Origin: Paracoccus aminophilus JCM 7686
GTDB lineage: Bacteria; Pseudomonadota; Alphaproteobacteria; Rhodobacterales; Rhodobacteraceae
Direction of reading: 5' to 3'
Length of the DNA: 64,000 nt
NCBI RefSeq assembly: GCF_000444995.1
Contig: NC_022041.1
Coordinates: 3,227,501-3,291,500, forward strand
Shown: in pieces, positions 53,440 to 62,793 of the stretch
How the letters are laid out: the number at the start of each line of letters is the position of its first letter
Position numbering within the stretch: the stretch's first letter is position 1
Program-made: the position numbers and the translations under genes
Notes under the pieces: generated by a model
Database searches by the model: none
The model's input: only the letters and a program-made list of their open reading frames with translations
Told to the model about the DNA's origin: nothing

Positions 53440-53468
53440 AAAGCCGGGAAGAACTCTTCCCGGCTTTT
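53440..53468. terminator. Bidirectional intrinsic terminator after dadA
   Basis: A perfect 11-bp stem AAGCCGGGAAG/CTTCCCGGCTT with loop AACT has T-runs on both sides: TTTCTGTT after it on the minus strand and TTTTGG on the plus strand. It lies about 30 bases beyond the dadA stop. Confidence 0.8.
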
Positions 53469-53495
53469 GGTCGTGCGGTGCAGGCAAAGCCGCAA

Positions 53496-54800
53496 TCAGG
53501 CGCGAGCGGGCTGCGCCTTGGCCGCAGCGCGCGGGGTCGGCAGCTTGCCGGTATAGCGCGCATAGCCAAGGTCCTCATATTCGATATGAGGCGTCTTGCC
53601 GCTGATCAGATCGGCCAGAAGCTGACCCGAGCCGGTCGACATCGTCCAGCCAAGCGTGCCATGTCCCGAGTTGATGAAGAGGTTCGGCAGCTGGGTCGCG
53701 CCGACGACCGGGGTTCCATCGGGCGTCATCGGGCGCAGACCGGTCCAGAATTGCGCCTTGCTGGTGTCGCAAGCGCGGCCAAACAGATCGTTCACCGACA
53801 ACTCCAGTGTGGCGCGGCGGCGCGCGCTCAGCGACATGTCATAGCCGGTGATCTCGGCCAGACCGCCAACACGGATGCGGTCGCCCAAACGGGTGATTGC
53901 GACTTTGAAGGTCTCATCCATGACCGTCGAAACCGGCGCGGCAGCGTCGTTTTCGATCGGAATGGTCAGCGAATAGCCCTTGAGCGGATAGATCGGCAGC
54001 TTGATGCCGAGATGGCGGACGAGGAAGGGCGAATAGCTGCCCAAAGCCACGACATAGCGATCCGCCGTCAGACGGCCCGCGCTGGTTTTCACGCCGGAAA
54101 TCTTGCCGCCCTCGGCCTCAAGCGCCTCGATCGAAACGCCCCATTTGAAGGTCACGCCAGCCGCCGCAGCCATCTGTGCGAGGTTATTGGTGAATTTGAA
54201 GCAATCCCCGGTCTCATCGCCCGGCAGACGCAGACCGCCGACGATCAGGTCCTGCGATTGCGCCAGCCCCGGCTCGGCGGCAACGCAGCCCGCACGGTCC
54301 AGAACCTCGAAGGGCACGCCATCGGCCTGCAAAACCGCGATATCCTTGGCAACTGCCTCGACCTGCTTCTCGCTGCGGAACACCTGCAAGGTGCCCTGCA
54401 TCCGCTCGTCATAATGAATCCCGGTCGCGGCGCGCAGCTCTTTCAGGCAGTCGCGGCTGTATTCGGCCAGACGCACCATGCGGCTCTTGTTGATCGCATA
54501 GGCCGAGGAGGTGCAGTTCTTCAGCATCTGCGCCATCCATTTGGCGCGCTGCAGATCGAATTTCGGCTGCAAAACCAGCGGCGCATGTCGCTGGAACATC
54601 CATTTGATCGCCTTCAGCGGAATCCCCGGCGCGGCCCAGGGCGAGGAATAGCCGGGCGAGACCTGCCCGGCATTGGCAAAGCTCGTCTCCAGCGCAGGCC
54701 CGGTCTCGCGATCGACGACGACAACCTCATGGCCGGCCTGAGCAAGATACCAGGCCGAAGTGATACCGATGACACCGGCGCCCAGAACGACAACCTTCAT
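53496..54800 (-). CDS. dadA: D-amino-acid dehydrogenase (small subunit)
   Basis: A 434-residue FAD enzyme that oxidatively deaminates D-alanine and other D-amino acids at the membrane. The N-terminal FAD fold is [22 protein letters not shown], followed by [20 protein letters not shown]. The C-terminal [16 protein letters not shown] and [16 protein letters not shown] blocks are diagnostic. The usual length is about 432 residues. The start at 54800 gives the conserved N-terminus directly. About 270 AT-rich bases separate it from the divergent MFS gene; no lrp-type regulator is adjacent. D-amino acids released from murein peptides are a likely substrate here. Confidence 0.95.
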   Translation of the reverse strand: MKVVVLGAGVIGITSAWYLAQAGHEVVVVDRETGPALETSFANAGQVSPGYSSPWAAPGIPLKAIKWMFQRHAPLVLQPKFDLQRAKWMAQMLKNCTSSAYAINKSRMVRLAEYSRDCLKELRAATGIHYDERMQGTLQVFRSEKQVEAVAKDIAVLQADGVPFEVLDRAGCVAAEPGLAQSQDLIVGGLRLPGDETGDCFKFTNNLAQMAAAAGVTFKWGVSIEALEAEGGKISGVKTSAGRLTADRYVVALGSYSPFLVRHLGIKLPIYPLKGYSLTIPIENDAAAPVSTVMDETFKVAITRLGDRIRVGGLAEITGYDMSLSARRRATLELSVNDLFGRACDTSKAQFWTGLRPMTPDGTPVVGATQLPNLFINSGHGTLGWTMSTGSGQLLADLISGKTPHIEYEDLGYARYTGKLPTPRAAAKAQPARA

Positions 54801-55072
54801 GTGAGGAAACCCCTGATTCCAAAACTTTAGGTGGAGAATAGGCAAGGGCGTGGAAATTAGTTCCTATTCTTCATCATAAAAATACCCAATCACACACGTT
54901 TTCGCACTCATATTGGTAAATATTCGAATTATGTTCGATGAATATGTGATTAAACGAAAGGATACCCCTTCATATCGACCTATTCCCGCCGAAACGACCA
55001 GCCGCGCCGGTCCACCGCTGATTGAAGCTGGCGGCGAGGATGCTAGTCTTAAGTCGCAGAAGCCACGGAAGC

Positions 55073-56707
55073 ATGAAATTGTCCGAGCGAAAGAGTCCCC
55101 TCGCCCCGTTCCGCCACAGCGATTTTCGAATGCTCTGGTCAGCCACGCTGATCTCGAACTTCGGAGGATTGGTGCAGGCGGTCGGTGCGGCCTGGATGAT
55201 GACCCAGCTCACCGATTCGCCCACGTTGATCGCGCTGGTGCAGGCCTCGAACACGCTGCCGATCATGCTGTTTGCGCTGGCCTCGGGCGCTTTGGCCGAT
55301 AACTTCGACCGTCGCACACTGCTGATCACCGCGCAGGTCTTCATGGCGGTGGTCTCGCTGTTGCTCGCGATCGTGACCTGGCAGGGCTGGATGACGCCTT
55401 GGCTATTGCTGACCTTCACCTTCCTGATCGGCGCGGGTCAGGCGCTTTACAACCCGCCTTGGCAGGCGAGCATGGGCGATCTCGTCCCGCGCGAAGACCT
55501 TCCGGCGGCTGTCACCATGAACTCGGTCGGCTTCAACCTGATGCGCAGCGTCGGACCGGCGGCGGGCGGGATCATCACCGCCGCCTGGGGTGCGGCGGCG
55601 GCCTTTGCGGTCAATGCGCTCAGCTACATCCCGCTGCTCGGCGCGCTCTTCCTGTGGCATCCGAAACCCGTGCCGCGCCGCATCGCGCGCGAGCCCTTCG
55701 TCTCGGCTGTCGGCGCGGGGCTGCGCTATGTCGCGCTGTCGCCGAACCTCTTGCGGGTGCTGATCCGCTCGGCGCTTTTCGGCTTTGCCGCGGTCGCGGT
55801 GCTGGCGCTGCTGCCGCTGGTCGCCAAGGCCCATCCCGATGGCGGCTCGCTGCTCTTTGGCCTCTTGCTCGGCTGTTACGGGCTGGGCGCGATCATCGGT
55901 GCCGTCATCAACCCCTATATCCGCGAGCGGCTGCCGAATGAGGTCATCGTCCGGGTCTCTTTCGCGGCCTTTGCCGCGTCGGCACTGATTCTGGCCTTCA
56001 CCGATGCCGTCTGGCTTCATGCGATTGCGATCCTGCCTGCGGGAGCGTCTTGGGTGCTGGCGCTGTCGCTCTTCAACGTCTCGGTGCAGCTCTCGACGCC
56101 GCGCTGGGTCGTGGCGCGGGCGCTGGCGCTTTACCAGACCGCGACCTTCGGCGGCATGGCGGCGGGAGCGTGGATCTGGGGCACGGTCGCGACGGCCTAT
56201 GACACCGACACGGCGCTCGCCTGCGCGGCGGTGCCCCTGATCGTCGGCGCCATTCTGGGCCATTGGCTCTCTGTCCCGGAATTCGGCACGCTCAACCTCG
56301 ATCCAAGCGACAATTTCCGCGAGCCCGAGCTGCGGCTTGATCTGCGCGGGCGTTCGGGGCCGATCATGATCATGATCGACTATAAGATCGACCAGAAAGA
56401 CGTGCCGCTGTTTCTGGAACTGATGGCCCAGCGCCGCAACATCCGCCGCCGCGACGGCGCCCGCAATTGGGCGCTTTTGCGCGATCTCGAGACGCCGAAT
56501 CTCTGGTCGGAGAGCTATCACATCGCGACGTGGGACGATTACGTCCGCCACAACATGCGCCGCACCAAATCGGATTCGACCATCGGCACCGAGCTTGCCA
56601 AGCTGCATCAGGGCCCGGGCGCGCCCGCGATCCATCGCATGATCGAGCGCCACAGCGTTTCGCAAGACGATGACCTGCCGCTGATCGGCAAGCTTGAAGT
56701 TCCGTAA
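55073..56707 (+). CDS. MFS transporter (MFS_3 / transmembrane secretion effector type) with C-terminal soluble domain
   Basis: A 544-residue major-facilitator protein. About ten to twelve membrane helices fill residues 15-400, with DNFDRRTLL as the A-motif loop near residue 82 and PWQASMGDLVPREDLPAAV near 143. The last 120 residues are a soluble dimeric-barrel-like extension (WSESYHIATWDDYVRH, then LAKLHQGPGAPAIHRMI), seen in the MFS_3 family of exporters related to EntS. I chose the ATG at 55073 with CGGAAGC ahead of it; a TTG at 55022 gives a longer frame. The cargo is unknown. It interrupts the peptide-transport region and ends with its own terminator. Confidence 0.87.
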   Translation: MKLSERKSPLAPFRHSDFRMLWSATLISNFGGLVQAVGAAWMMTQLTDSPTLIALVQASNTLPIMLFALASGALADNFDRRTLLITAQVFMAVVSLLLAIVTWQGWMTPWLLLTFTFLIGAGQALYNPPWQASMGDLVPREDLPAAVTMNSVGFNLMRSVGPAAGGIITAAWGAAAAFAVNALSYIPLLGALFLWHPKPVPRRIAREPFVSAVGAGLRYVALSPNLLRVLIRSALFGFAAVAVLALLPLVAKAHPDGGSLLFGLLLGCYGLGAIIGAVINPYIRERLPNEVIVRVSFAAFAASALILAFTDAVWLHAIAILPAGASWVLALSLFNVSVQLSTPRWVVARALALYQTATFGGMAAGAWIWGTVATAYDTDTALACAAVPLIVGAILGHWLSVPEFGTLNLDPSDNFREPELRLDLRGRSGPIMIMIDYKIDQKDVPLFLELMAQRRNIRRRDGARNWALLRDLETPNLWSESYHIATWDDYVRHNMRRTKSDSTIGTELAKLHQGPGAPAIHRMIERHSVSQDDDLPLIGKLEVP

Positions 56708-56761
56708 GCGGCCATGTTGCAGCCCTGCCCGTCCGCCCAGCATTTCACGCGCCCCCGCCCG

Positions 56762-56792
56762 CGCGCCCTTTACCCGGGCGCGGCGGTTTTCT
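56762..56792 (+). terminator. Intrinsic terminator after the MFS gene
   Basis: The stem CGCGCCC with GGGCGCG and a 7-base loop is followed by GCGGTTTTCT, about 55 bases after the MFS stop and 12 bases before the next start. Confidence 0.55.
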
Positions 56793-56803
56793 AGCCTTTC
56801 GCC

Positions 56804-57745
56804 ATGACCGGATTTCTTCTTCGCCGCATGCTTTCGCTTGGCCTCAGCCTGGCTGTGGCCTCGGCGCTGATCTTTGCCGTGGTCGAGCTCATCCCCGGCG
56901 ATCCCGCGAGCTATATGCTCGGGACCGGCGCGCAGCCCGATACTCTGGCTGCCCTGCGCGAGCAGATGGGGCTGAACCAGCCCTTTCCGCTGCGCTATCT
57001 GCAGTGGATCGGCGGCATTCTCAGCGGCGATTTCGGGCAAAGCCTGACCTACAAGACCCCGGTCGCCGCGATGATTTTGGACCGTATGGCGGTCTCGCTG
57101 CCTTTGGCGATGCTCTCGCTTGTGCTGGCCGTAGCGCTGGCGGGGCCGATTGGCCTTTTTGCCGCGCGCTGGCGCGGGCGCGCGCCTGACACCGCCGTGA
57201 TGGCCACGACCCAGATCGGCATCGCGCTGCCGAATTTCTGGTTCGCCATGCTTCTGGTCCTGATCTTCGCCGTCCGGCTGCGGCTGCTGCCTGCGGGCGG
57301 CTTTCCCGGCTGGGCGCATCCCGTGGCCGCGCTTAAGGCGCTGATCCTGCCCGCCGTGGCGCTGGCGCTGCCGCAAGCCGCGATCCTTGCGCGGGTGCTG
57401 CGCTCGGCGCTGATCGAGGTCATGGATCAGGACTATATCCGCACCGCCCGCGCCAAGGGGCTGAGCACCAGCCAGACCCTGATCCGCCATGGCCTGCGCA
57501 ATGCGATGATCCCGGTGCTGACGGTCATGGGGATGCAGTTTTCCTTCCTGCTGGCCGGGGCGATCATCATCGAGAATGTGTTTTATCTGCCCGGACTGGG
57601 CCGGCTGATCTTTCAGGCAATCACCCAGCGCGACCTAATCGTGGTGCAATCGGCGGTGCTTGTGATGGTCGCGGTGGTGATCCTCGTCACCTTCCTTGTC
57701 GATCTGGCCTATGCCGCCGTCGACCCGAGGCTGCGCCGCGCATGA
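56804..57745 (+). CDS. Dipeptide/oligopeptide ABC transporter permease (DppB type)
   Basis: A 313-residue inner-membrane protein with six predicted helices. It has the family start MTGFLLRRMLSLGLSLAVAS, ELIPGDPASYMLG near residue 30 and the cytoplasmic EAA loop (RTARAKGLSTSQTLIRHGLRN) near 210. It pairs with the next permease, whose start overlaps its stop (ATGA), and with the fused ATPase after that. Confidence 0.94.
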   Translation: MTGFLLRRMLSLGLSLAVASALIFAVVELIPGDPASYMLGTGAQPDTLAALREQMGLNQPFPLRYLQWIGGILSGDFGQSLTYKTPVAAMILDRMAVSLPLAMLSLVLAVALAGPIGLFAARWRGRAPDTAVMATTQIGIALPNFWFAMLLVLIFAVRLRLLPAGGFPGWAHPVAALKALILPAVALALPQAAILARVLRSALIEVMDQDYIRTARAKGLSTSQTLIRHGLRNAMIPVLTVMGMQFSFLLAGAIIIENVFYLPGLGRLIFQAITQRDLIVVQSAVLVMVAVVILVTFLVDLAYAAVDPRLRRA

Positions 57746-58554
57746 GAGCCACCCTGATCCTCGGAGCCTGCCTTGCCGGGCTCGCCGTGCTGGGGGCGCT
57801 GGTCTCCTTCGTCTGGACGCCTTTCGATCCCACCGCCCTCTCGATCCCCGACAAGCTGCAACCGCCCTCGGCCACCCATTGGCTCGGGACCGATCACTTC
57901 GGACGCGACATCTTGTCGATGATCATGGCGGGCGCGCGCGTCTCGATCGCGGTGGCGCTGGTCGCGGTGGGCATCGGCATGGGCTTTGGCGTGCCGCTGG
58001 GGCTCTTGGCCGCCGCCCGGCGCGGCAGCTGGCTTGATGAGATCATCATGCGCGGCAATGACCTGATCTTCGCCTTCCCGAGCCTTGTCATCGCAATCCT
58101 GATCACCGCCGTCTTCGGCCCCTCGGCGGTCAATGCAATCATCGCCATCGGCATCTTCAACATCCCGGTCTTCGCTCGCGTCACCCGCGCCGGTGCCCTG
58201 CCCTTATGGACGCTCGATTACATCCGCGCCGCCGAGGTCGCGGGCAAGGGCGCGACCCGGATCAGCCTCGAGCATATTCTGCCCAATATCGCCAATCTGC
58301 TGATCGTTCAGGGCACGATCCAGTTCAGCCTTGGCATTCTCGCCGAGGCGGGCCTGTCCTATGTCGGCCTTGGCGCGCAGCCGCCGACGCCAAGCTGGGG
58401 AAGGATGCTCGCCGATAGCCAGACCATGATCACGCTCGCCCCCCATGTCGCGATCATCCCCGGGGTCACGATCCTGCTGACCGTTCTGGGACTGAACCTG
58501 CTGGGCGACGGGCTGCGCGATGCTTTGGACCCAAGGCTGAGGGCGCGGCGATGA
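57742..58554 (+). CDS. Dipeptide/oligopeptide ABC transporter permease (DppC type)
   Basis: A 270-residue inner-membrane protein with five to six helices. [11 protein letters not shown] near residue 50 and the EAA loop ([20 protein letters not shown]) near 160 mark DppC. It overlaps both neighbours by four bases, so permease, permease and ATPase are translated as a coupled set. Confidence 0.94.
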   Translation: MRATLILGACLAGLAVLGALVSFVWTPFDPTALSIPDKLQPPSATHWLGTDHFGRDILSMIMAGARVSIAVALVAVGIGMGFGVPLGLLAAARRGSWLDEIIMRGNDLIFAFPSLVIAILITAVFGPSAVNAIIAIGIFNIPVFARVTRAGALPLWTLDYIRAAEVAGKGATRISLEHILPNIANLLIVQGTIQFSLGILAEAGLSYVGLGAQPPTPSWGRMLADSQTMITLAPHVAIIPGVTILLTVLGLNLLGDGLRDALDPRLRARR

Positions 58555-60146
58555 TCGAGGCGCGCGATCTTTGCGTTACCATCGGCAAGACGCCGATCCT
58601 CAAGGGCGTTTCGCTGCGTCTCGCTCCCGGAGAGATCACCGGGCTGGTCGGCGAAAGCGGCTCTGGCAAGTCGATGGCGGCGCTTGGCCTGATCGGGCTT
58701 TTGCCGCGCGGCGCGCGCGCCTCGGGCCGGGTCGAGCTGGACGGGCGGGATCTGCGAACCCTGCCCGAGCGCGAGATGTGCAAGATCCGGGGCAAGCGCA
58801 TCGCCATGATCTTCCAAGAGCCGATGACCGCGCTCAACCCGCTGATGAGCATCGGTGATCAGGTCGCCGAGGCGCTGCGCCTGCATGAGAACCTGCCCCG
58901 CGCCGAGGCCTTGGCGCGTGCCCGCGACCGGCTCGACCGCGTCGGGCTAAGCGCGCCGCGCTTTCCGCTGACGCTCTATCCGCATGAACTTTCGGGCGGC
59001 CAGCGCCAGCGCGTGGCGATTGCCTTGGCGATTGCGGCAAAGCCCGATCTGCTGATCGCCGACGAGCCGACAACCGCGCTCGATGTGACGACGCAGGCGC
59101 AGATCCTTGATCTGCTGCAAGGCCTCGTGCGCGACGAGGGCATGGCGCTGCTCCTCATCACCCATGACCTCGCCGTGGTCGCGGGGATTGCCGACCGCGT
59201 CGCGGTGATGGAGGCGGGCGAGATTGTCGAAGCCGCCCCGACCGAGCAGCTCTTTCGCGAACAAAAGGCCCCCTATACGCAGGCGCTTTTCGCGGCCTCG
59301 CGCCACCTGCCCCGGCAGGTCCACATCAAGCCAAGCGACGAGGCGCCGCTGTTGCAGGTCACGGATGCGGTGCGCGAATATGCGCTGCCGCATGGCGTTC
59401 TCGCCTCTGGCACGGTGCTGCGTGCGGTCGATGGCGCCAGCCTCTCGATTGATCCGGGCGAGTCGGTCGGGCTGATCGGCGAATCCGGCTGCGGGAAATC
59501 AACGCTCACCCGCGCGATCCTTGGCCTCGATCCGCTGCAAGGCGGGCGGATCACGCTCGACGGGCAAGAGATCCGCGCCGGGCGGGCGATGGACCGCGCC
59601 CTGCGCGCCAAGGTTCAGGTCGTCTTTCAGGACCCGTTCGGCAGCTTCGATCCGCGCTGGACGGTGGCCGAGCTCGTGGCCGAGCCCTTCTACCTCACCG
59701 CCCGCCCCAAGGACTGGCGCGCGCGCGTCGCCGAGGCGCTGGCCGATGTCGGTCTTGGGTCCGAGGCGATGGGGCGCTACATCCACGAATTCTCGGGCGG
59801 CCAACGCCAGCGCATCGCCATCGCCCGCGCGCTGATCATCCGCCCGAAGCTCATCGTGCTCGACGAGGCGGTGAGCGCGCTTGATGTGCGGGTGCGCGCG
59901 CAGGTGCTCGATCTCTTGGCGCGGCTGCGGGCGGATTACGGGCTCGCTTATCTCTTTATCAGCCACGATCTCTCGGTCGTGCGCCAGATCACCGAGCGGG
60001 TCGCGATCATGGACAAGGGCCGGATCGTCGAGACCGGCCCGACCGCGCAGTTCATGGACGCGCCCCGGCACCCAACCACCCTGCGACTGGTCGCCGCAGT
60101 GCCCAAAATCCCCAGCAATTGGCGGGTTTTTGCGCCGGCGGACTAG
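58551..60146 (+). CDS. Fused dipeptide ABC transporter ATP-binding protein (DppD-DppF type)
   Basis: A 531-residue protein with two complete ABC cassettes. The first has Walker A GESGSGKS at about 36, signature [12 protein letters not shown] and Walker [13 protein letters not shown]. The second has GESGCGKST at about 309, [12 protein letters not shown] and [12 protein letters not shown]. Each cassette matches DppD/OppD and DppF/OppF respectively, which most systems encode as two genes. It drives the two permeases encoded upstream. No binding protein is adjacent; the one at 49769-51256 is the likely partner. Confidence 0.95.
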   Translation: MIEARDLCVTIGKTPILKGVSLRLAPGEITGLVGESGSGKSMAALGLIGLLPRGARASGRVELDGRDLRTLPEREMCKIRGKRIAMIFQEPMTALNPLMSIGDQVAEALRLHENLPRAEALARARDRLDRVGLSAPRFPLTLYPHELSGGQRQRVAIALAIAAKPDLLIADEPTTALDVTTQAQILDLLQGLVRDEGMALLLITHDLAVVAGIADRVAVMEAGEIVEAAPTEQLFREQKAPYTQALFAASRHLPRQVHIKPSDEAPLLQVTDAVREYALPHGVLASGTVLRAVDGASLSIDPGESVGLIGESGCGKSTLTRAILGLDPLQGGRITLDGQEIRAGRAMDRALRAKVQVVFQDPFGSFDPRWTVAELVAEPFYLTARPKDWRARVAEALADVGLGSEAMGRYIHEFSGGQRQRIAIARALIIRPKLIVLDEAVSALDVRVRAQVLDLLARLRADYGLAYLFISHDLSVVRQITERVAIMDKGRIVETGPTAQFMDAPRHPTTLRLVAAVPKIPSNWRVFAPAD

Positions 60147-60213
60147 CGCTCATGGCCTTGTTCGCACCCCGATGCAGCCCCACGTCAAAGCTGCATTAGG
60201 ACAGGAGAACCCC

Positions 60214-60600
60214 ATGCACTGCCCGATCGACGGCGAAACTCTGGTGATGAGCGAGCGCAACGGAGTCGAGATCGACTATTGCCCGAAATGTCGGGGCGTC
60301 TGGCTGGACCGCGGCGAGCTCGACAAGATCCTCGAACGCGCCGCAGCCGACACCGCCCCGGCCCCCCGTGCCGATGCCCCGCGCGCCGATGCCCCCCGTG
60401 CCGATGCCCCCCGTGCCGAGCTGCAGCGTCAGGACGCCAGTCAGGACCGCCGCCGCTTCGAGGAGCGCCGTGATGACCGAAGGGATGACCCCCGCGATGA
60501 TCGCCGCGACGAGCGTGACGACTACCGCCGCTATGATGACGAACCGCGCCACGGCAAGAAAAAGCGCGAGTCCTTCCTTTCGGATCTCTTTGATTTCTGA
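60214..60600 (+). CDS. Small zinc-ribbon protein (zf-TFIIB type) with acidic-basic repeat tail
   Basis: A 128-residue protein. The N-terminal 40 residues form a TFIIB-like zinc ribbon with two Cys-x2-Cys-type sites (MHCPIDGETL and DYCPKCRGVWLDRGELD). Next come four copies of a five-residue repeat (APRAD) encoded by a 15-base tandem repeat (60361-60420), then an Arg/Asp-rich stretch (RRDDRRDDPRDDRRDERDD) and a short hydrophobic end (ESFLSDLFDF). The layout resembles small YjdN/zf-TFIIB proteins of alphaproteobacteria; function is unknown. AGGAGAA precedes the ATG. It follows the transporter by 67 bases. Confidence 0.85.
   Translation: MHCPIDGETLVMSERNGVEIDYCPKCRGVWLDRGELDKILERAAADTAPAPRADAPRADAPRADAPRAELQRQDASQDRRRFEERRDDRRDDPRDDRRDERDDYRRYDDEPRHGKKKRESFLSDLFDF
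60361..60420 (+). repeat. 15-bp tandem repeat, four copies
   Basis: Four tandem 15-base units GCCCCCCGTGCCGAT; units 2 and 4 differ by a few bases. They lie in frame inside the zinc-ribbon gene and encode A-P-R-A-D/E. In-frame length variation by slippage is plausible. Confidence 0.9.
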
Positions 60601-60666
60601 TCGCTAGGCCCTGCTTGGGCGCGGCAGATTGTGCCCGCCCAGAATGGAACACAGGCCCGGAATGTA

Positions 60667-60738
60667 ACAGGCCCCGCGCTGCCGCAGGGCCTGTCTCCTC
60701 CCCCGTATGGACGGCTTTGCCTCCCCGCGCAGCCGTCC
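60667..60738. terminator. Two hairpins between convergent genes
   Basis: ACAGGCCC/GGGCCTGT (60667-60694) and GGACGGCT/AGCCGTCC (60709-60738) lie between the zinc-ribbon gene and the converging mcl1 gene. The second is followed by GGGTATTCTTATT on the plus strand. Together they probably end both transcripts. Confidence 0.5.
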
Positions 60739-60746
60739 GGGTATTC

Positions 60747-61712
60747 TTATTGTGCCGAGGCGGCGATCAGCTCTGCCTGGCTCACAATCACTTGTGCCTG
60801 ACGAATCGACGCGATGTCAACAAGTCGACCTTTGTATACCGTCGCGCCCAACCCCTTGGCTTGGGCCTCTTCCATCGCCGTCAGAATCCCGCGCGCATCG
60901 GCAACGGCATCGTCATTGGGCGAAAAGACCTCATTGGCCAAAGCGATCTGCTTGGGATGGATCGCCCATTTCCCGACCATGCCCAAAGTCGCCGAGCGGC
61001 GCGCCTGCGCGCGGAAGCCCTCTTCATCGGTGAAATCGCCGAAGGGGCCATCGACCGGCAGAATGCCATGGGTGCGGCAGGCTGCGACAATCGCCGCTTG
61101 CGCCCAATGCCACGGGTCCGACCAGTATTTCGCGCCCTGATGGGCCATGTAGTAATTGTCCTGCGTGCCGCCGATCCCGGTCGTGGCCATGCCCATCGAG
61201 GCGGCGAAATCGGCCGCGCCGAGGCTCATCGCCTGCAGGCGCGGGCTCGAGGCGGCAATCTCTTCGACATGGGAAATCCCGGCGGCCGATTCGATGATGA
61301 CTTCCAGACTGATGCGCTTCTTGCGCCCCTTGGCGGCCTCGATCGCAGAGACCAGCGCATCGACTGCATAGACATCCGCCGCACAGCCGACCTTGGGGAT
61401 CATGATCTGATCCAGCCGCTCGGGGGCCTGCTCGAGCAGATCGACGACATCGCGATACCAATAGGGCGTGTCGAGCCCATTGATGCGCACCGACAGCGTC
61501 TTGTTGCTCCAATCGAGATCGCCAATCGCTTGAATGATGTTCTTGCGCGCCTGCGCCTTGTCATCGGGCGCGACGGAATCTTCGAGATCAAGGTTGATGA
61601 CATCCGCCGCCGACGAGGCCATCTTGCCAAACAGCGCTTCGCGCGAGCCGGGGCCGAAAAGCTGGCAACGGTTCAGGCGGGCAGGCGCAGGCGGCTGGAG
61701 ACGAAAGGACAT
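60747..61712 (-). CDS. mcl1: L-malyl-CoA / beta-methylmalyl-CoA lyase
   Basis: A 321-residue CitE-like enzyme that reversibly splits L-malyl-CoA and beta-methylmalyl-CoA into glyoxylate plus acetyl- or propionyl-CoA, the last carbon-carbon step of the ethylmalonyl-CoA pathway. It closely matches the Rhodobacter Mcl1 I remember: MSFRLQPPAPARLNRCQLFG, VINLDLEDSVAPDDK, MIPKVGCAADVYAVDALV, SLGAADFAASMGM and GKWAIHPKQIALANEVF. The start at 61712 gives that N-terminus exactly. It is divergent from the dipeptide epimerase gene and unrelated to its surroundings in function. Confidence 0.94.
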   Translation of the reverse strand: MSFRLQPPAPARLNRCQLFGPGSREALFGKMASSAADVINLDLEDSVAPDDKAQARKNIIQAIGDLDWSNKTLSVRINGLDTPYWYRDVVDLLEQAPERLDQIMIPKVGCAADVYAVDALVSAIEAAKGRKKRISLEVIIESAAGISHVEEIAASSPRLQAMSLGAADFAASMGMATTGIGGTQDNYYMAHQGAKYWSDPWHWAQAAIVAACRTHGILPVDGPFGDFTDEEGFRAQARRSATLGMVGKWAIHPKQIALANEVFSPNDDAVADARGILTAMEEAQAKGLGATVYKGRLVDIASIRQAQVIVSQAELIAASAQ

Positions 61713-61813
61713 ATCGATTCCGTGAGCAACGATGTTTCGCACGACTTGCTGGCCTTGTTATATTCTTGCCCGCCGCCCTTCAAGCTGAATTTGCAGATGC
61801 AGAAAGATGACCC

Positions 61814-62779
61814 ATGACCCTGACAGCCCGGATGCGCCGCTATGCGTTTGACGGCCATTTCACCATTGCGCGCGGCTCGCGCACCCATGTCGAGGTGGTC
61901 GAGGTCGCCGTCACCCGCAACGGTGTGACCGGCTTTGGCGAATGCGTGCCTTATGCCCGTTATGGCGAATCGGTCGAAAGCGTGCTCGCCGCGATCACCG
62001 CTTTGCCCGAGGATGTCAGCCTCGAGGCGCTGCAAACCCTTTTGCCCGAGGGCGCGGCGCGCAATGGCGTTGATTGCGCGCTCTGGGATCTTGCCGCCAA
62101 GACCGCGGGCCAGCCGGTGCATGAACTGCTCGGCCTGCCCGCGCCAGAGCCCCTGACCACCGCCTTCACGCTCTCGCTCGACACGCCCGAGGCGATGCGC
62201 GCCAAGGCCGCCGCCAATGCCGCGCGTCCGGTCCTGAAGATCAAGCTCGGCACGCCCGACGACCTGCCGCGCTTGCGTGCGGTGCGCGAGGGCGCGCCGA
62301 AATCCGATCTGATCCTCGACGCGAATGAGGGCTGGACGCCCGACAGCTACCGCGTGCTGATCCCCCAGATCGCCGAACTGGGCGTCAAGCTGATCGAGCA
62401 GCCGCTGCCCGCCGGTCAGGACGCCGCTTTGCGCGATCTGCCGCGTCCGGTGCCGATTTGCGCCGATGAAAGCTGCCACGGGCGCGCGACTTTGGCCGAT
62501 CTTGCCGGGAAATACGATGTCATCAACATCAAGCTCGACAAGACCGGCGGGCTGACCGAGGCGCTTGCGTTGAAGGCCGAGGCCGAGCGTCAGGGCTTTG
62601 GCATCATGGTCGGCTGCATGGCCGCCTCGAGCCTCGCGATGGCGCCCGCGGTGCTGGTGGCGCAGGGCGCGGCTTTCGTGGACCTCGACGGCCCGCTGCT
62701 TCTGGCGGAGGACCACGAAAACGGGTTGCGTTACGAGCAATCGAGGCTCATTCCTGCATCGCCTGCGCTCTGGGGATAG
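61814..62779 (+). CDS. Dipeptide epimerase (L-Ala-D/L-Glu epimerase type, enolase superfamily)
   Basis: A 321-residue enzyme of the muconate-lactonising subgroup. The two lysine bases are K142/K144 in the LKIKLG strand and K240 in NIKLDKTGG. Metal ligands are D169 in LILDANEGW, E195 in IEQPLPAGQD and D218 in ICADES. This arrangement matches L-Ala-D/L-Glu epimerases that recycle murein tripeptide by converting D-Glu to L-Glu within the dipeptide. It is 14 bases upstream of the D-amino-acid aminotransferase gene, forming a two-gene operon. Other dipeptides are possible substrates. Confidence 0.9.
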   Translation: MTLTARMRRYAFDGHFTIARGSRTHVEVVEVAVTRNGVTGFGECVPYARYGESVESVLAAITALPEDVSLEALQTLLPEGAARNGVDCALWDLAAKTAGQPVHELLGLPAPEPLTTAFTLSLDTPEAMRAKAAANAARPVLKIKLGTPDDLPRLRAVREGAPKSDLILDANEGWTPDSYRVLIPQIAELGVKLIEQPLPAGQDAALRDLPRPVPICADESCHGRATLADLAGKYDVINIKLDKTGGLTEALALKAEAERQGFGIMVGCMAASSLAMAPAVLVAQGAAFVDLDGPLLLAEDHENGLRYEQSRLIPASPALWG

Positions 62780-62793
62780 GAGAGAAAGACAGC

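Noticed and set aside
54801..55072. A hidden lrp-like regulator gene between dadA and the MFS gene
   Set aside because: The 272-base AT-rich gap has no open frame with helix-turn-helix features; the overlapping 129-codon frame is a shadow of the MFS gene.
55403..57490. 695-codon minus-strand frame opposite the MFS gene and permease
   Set aside because: It overlaps two genes with clear membrane-protein families. The product is Arg/Gln/Asp-rich.
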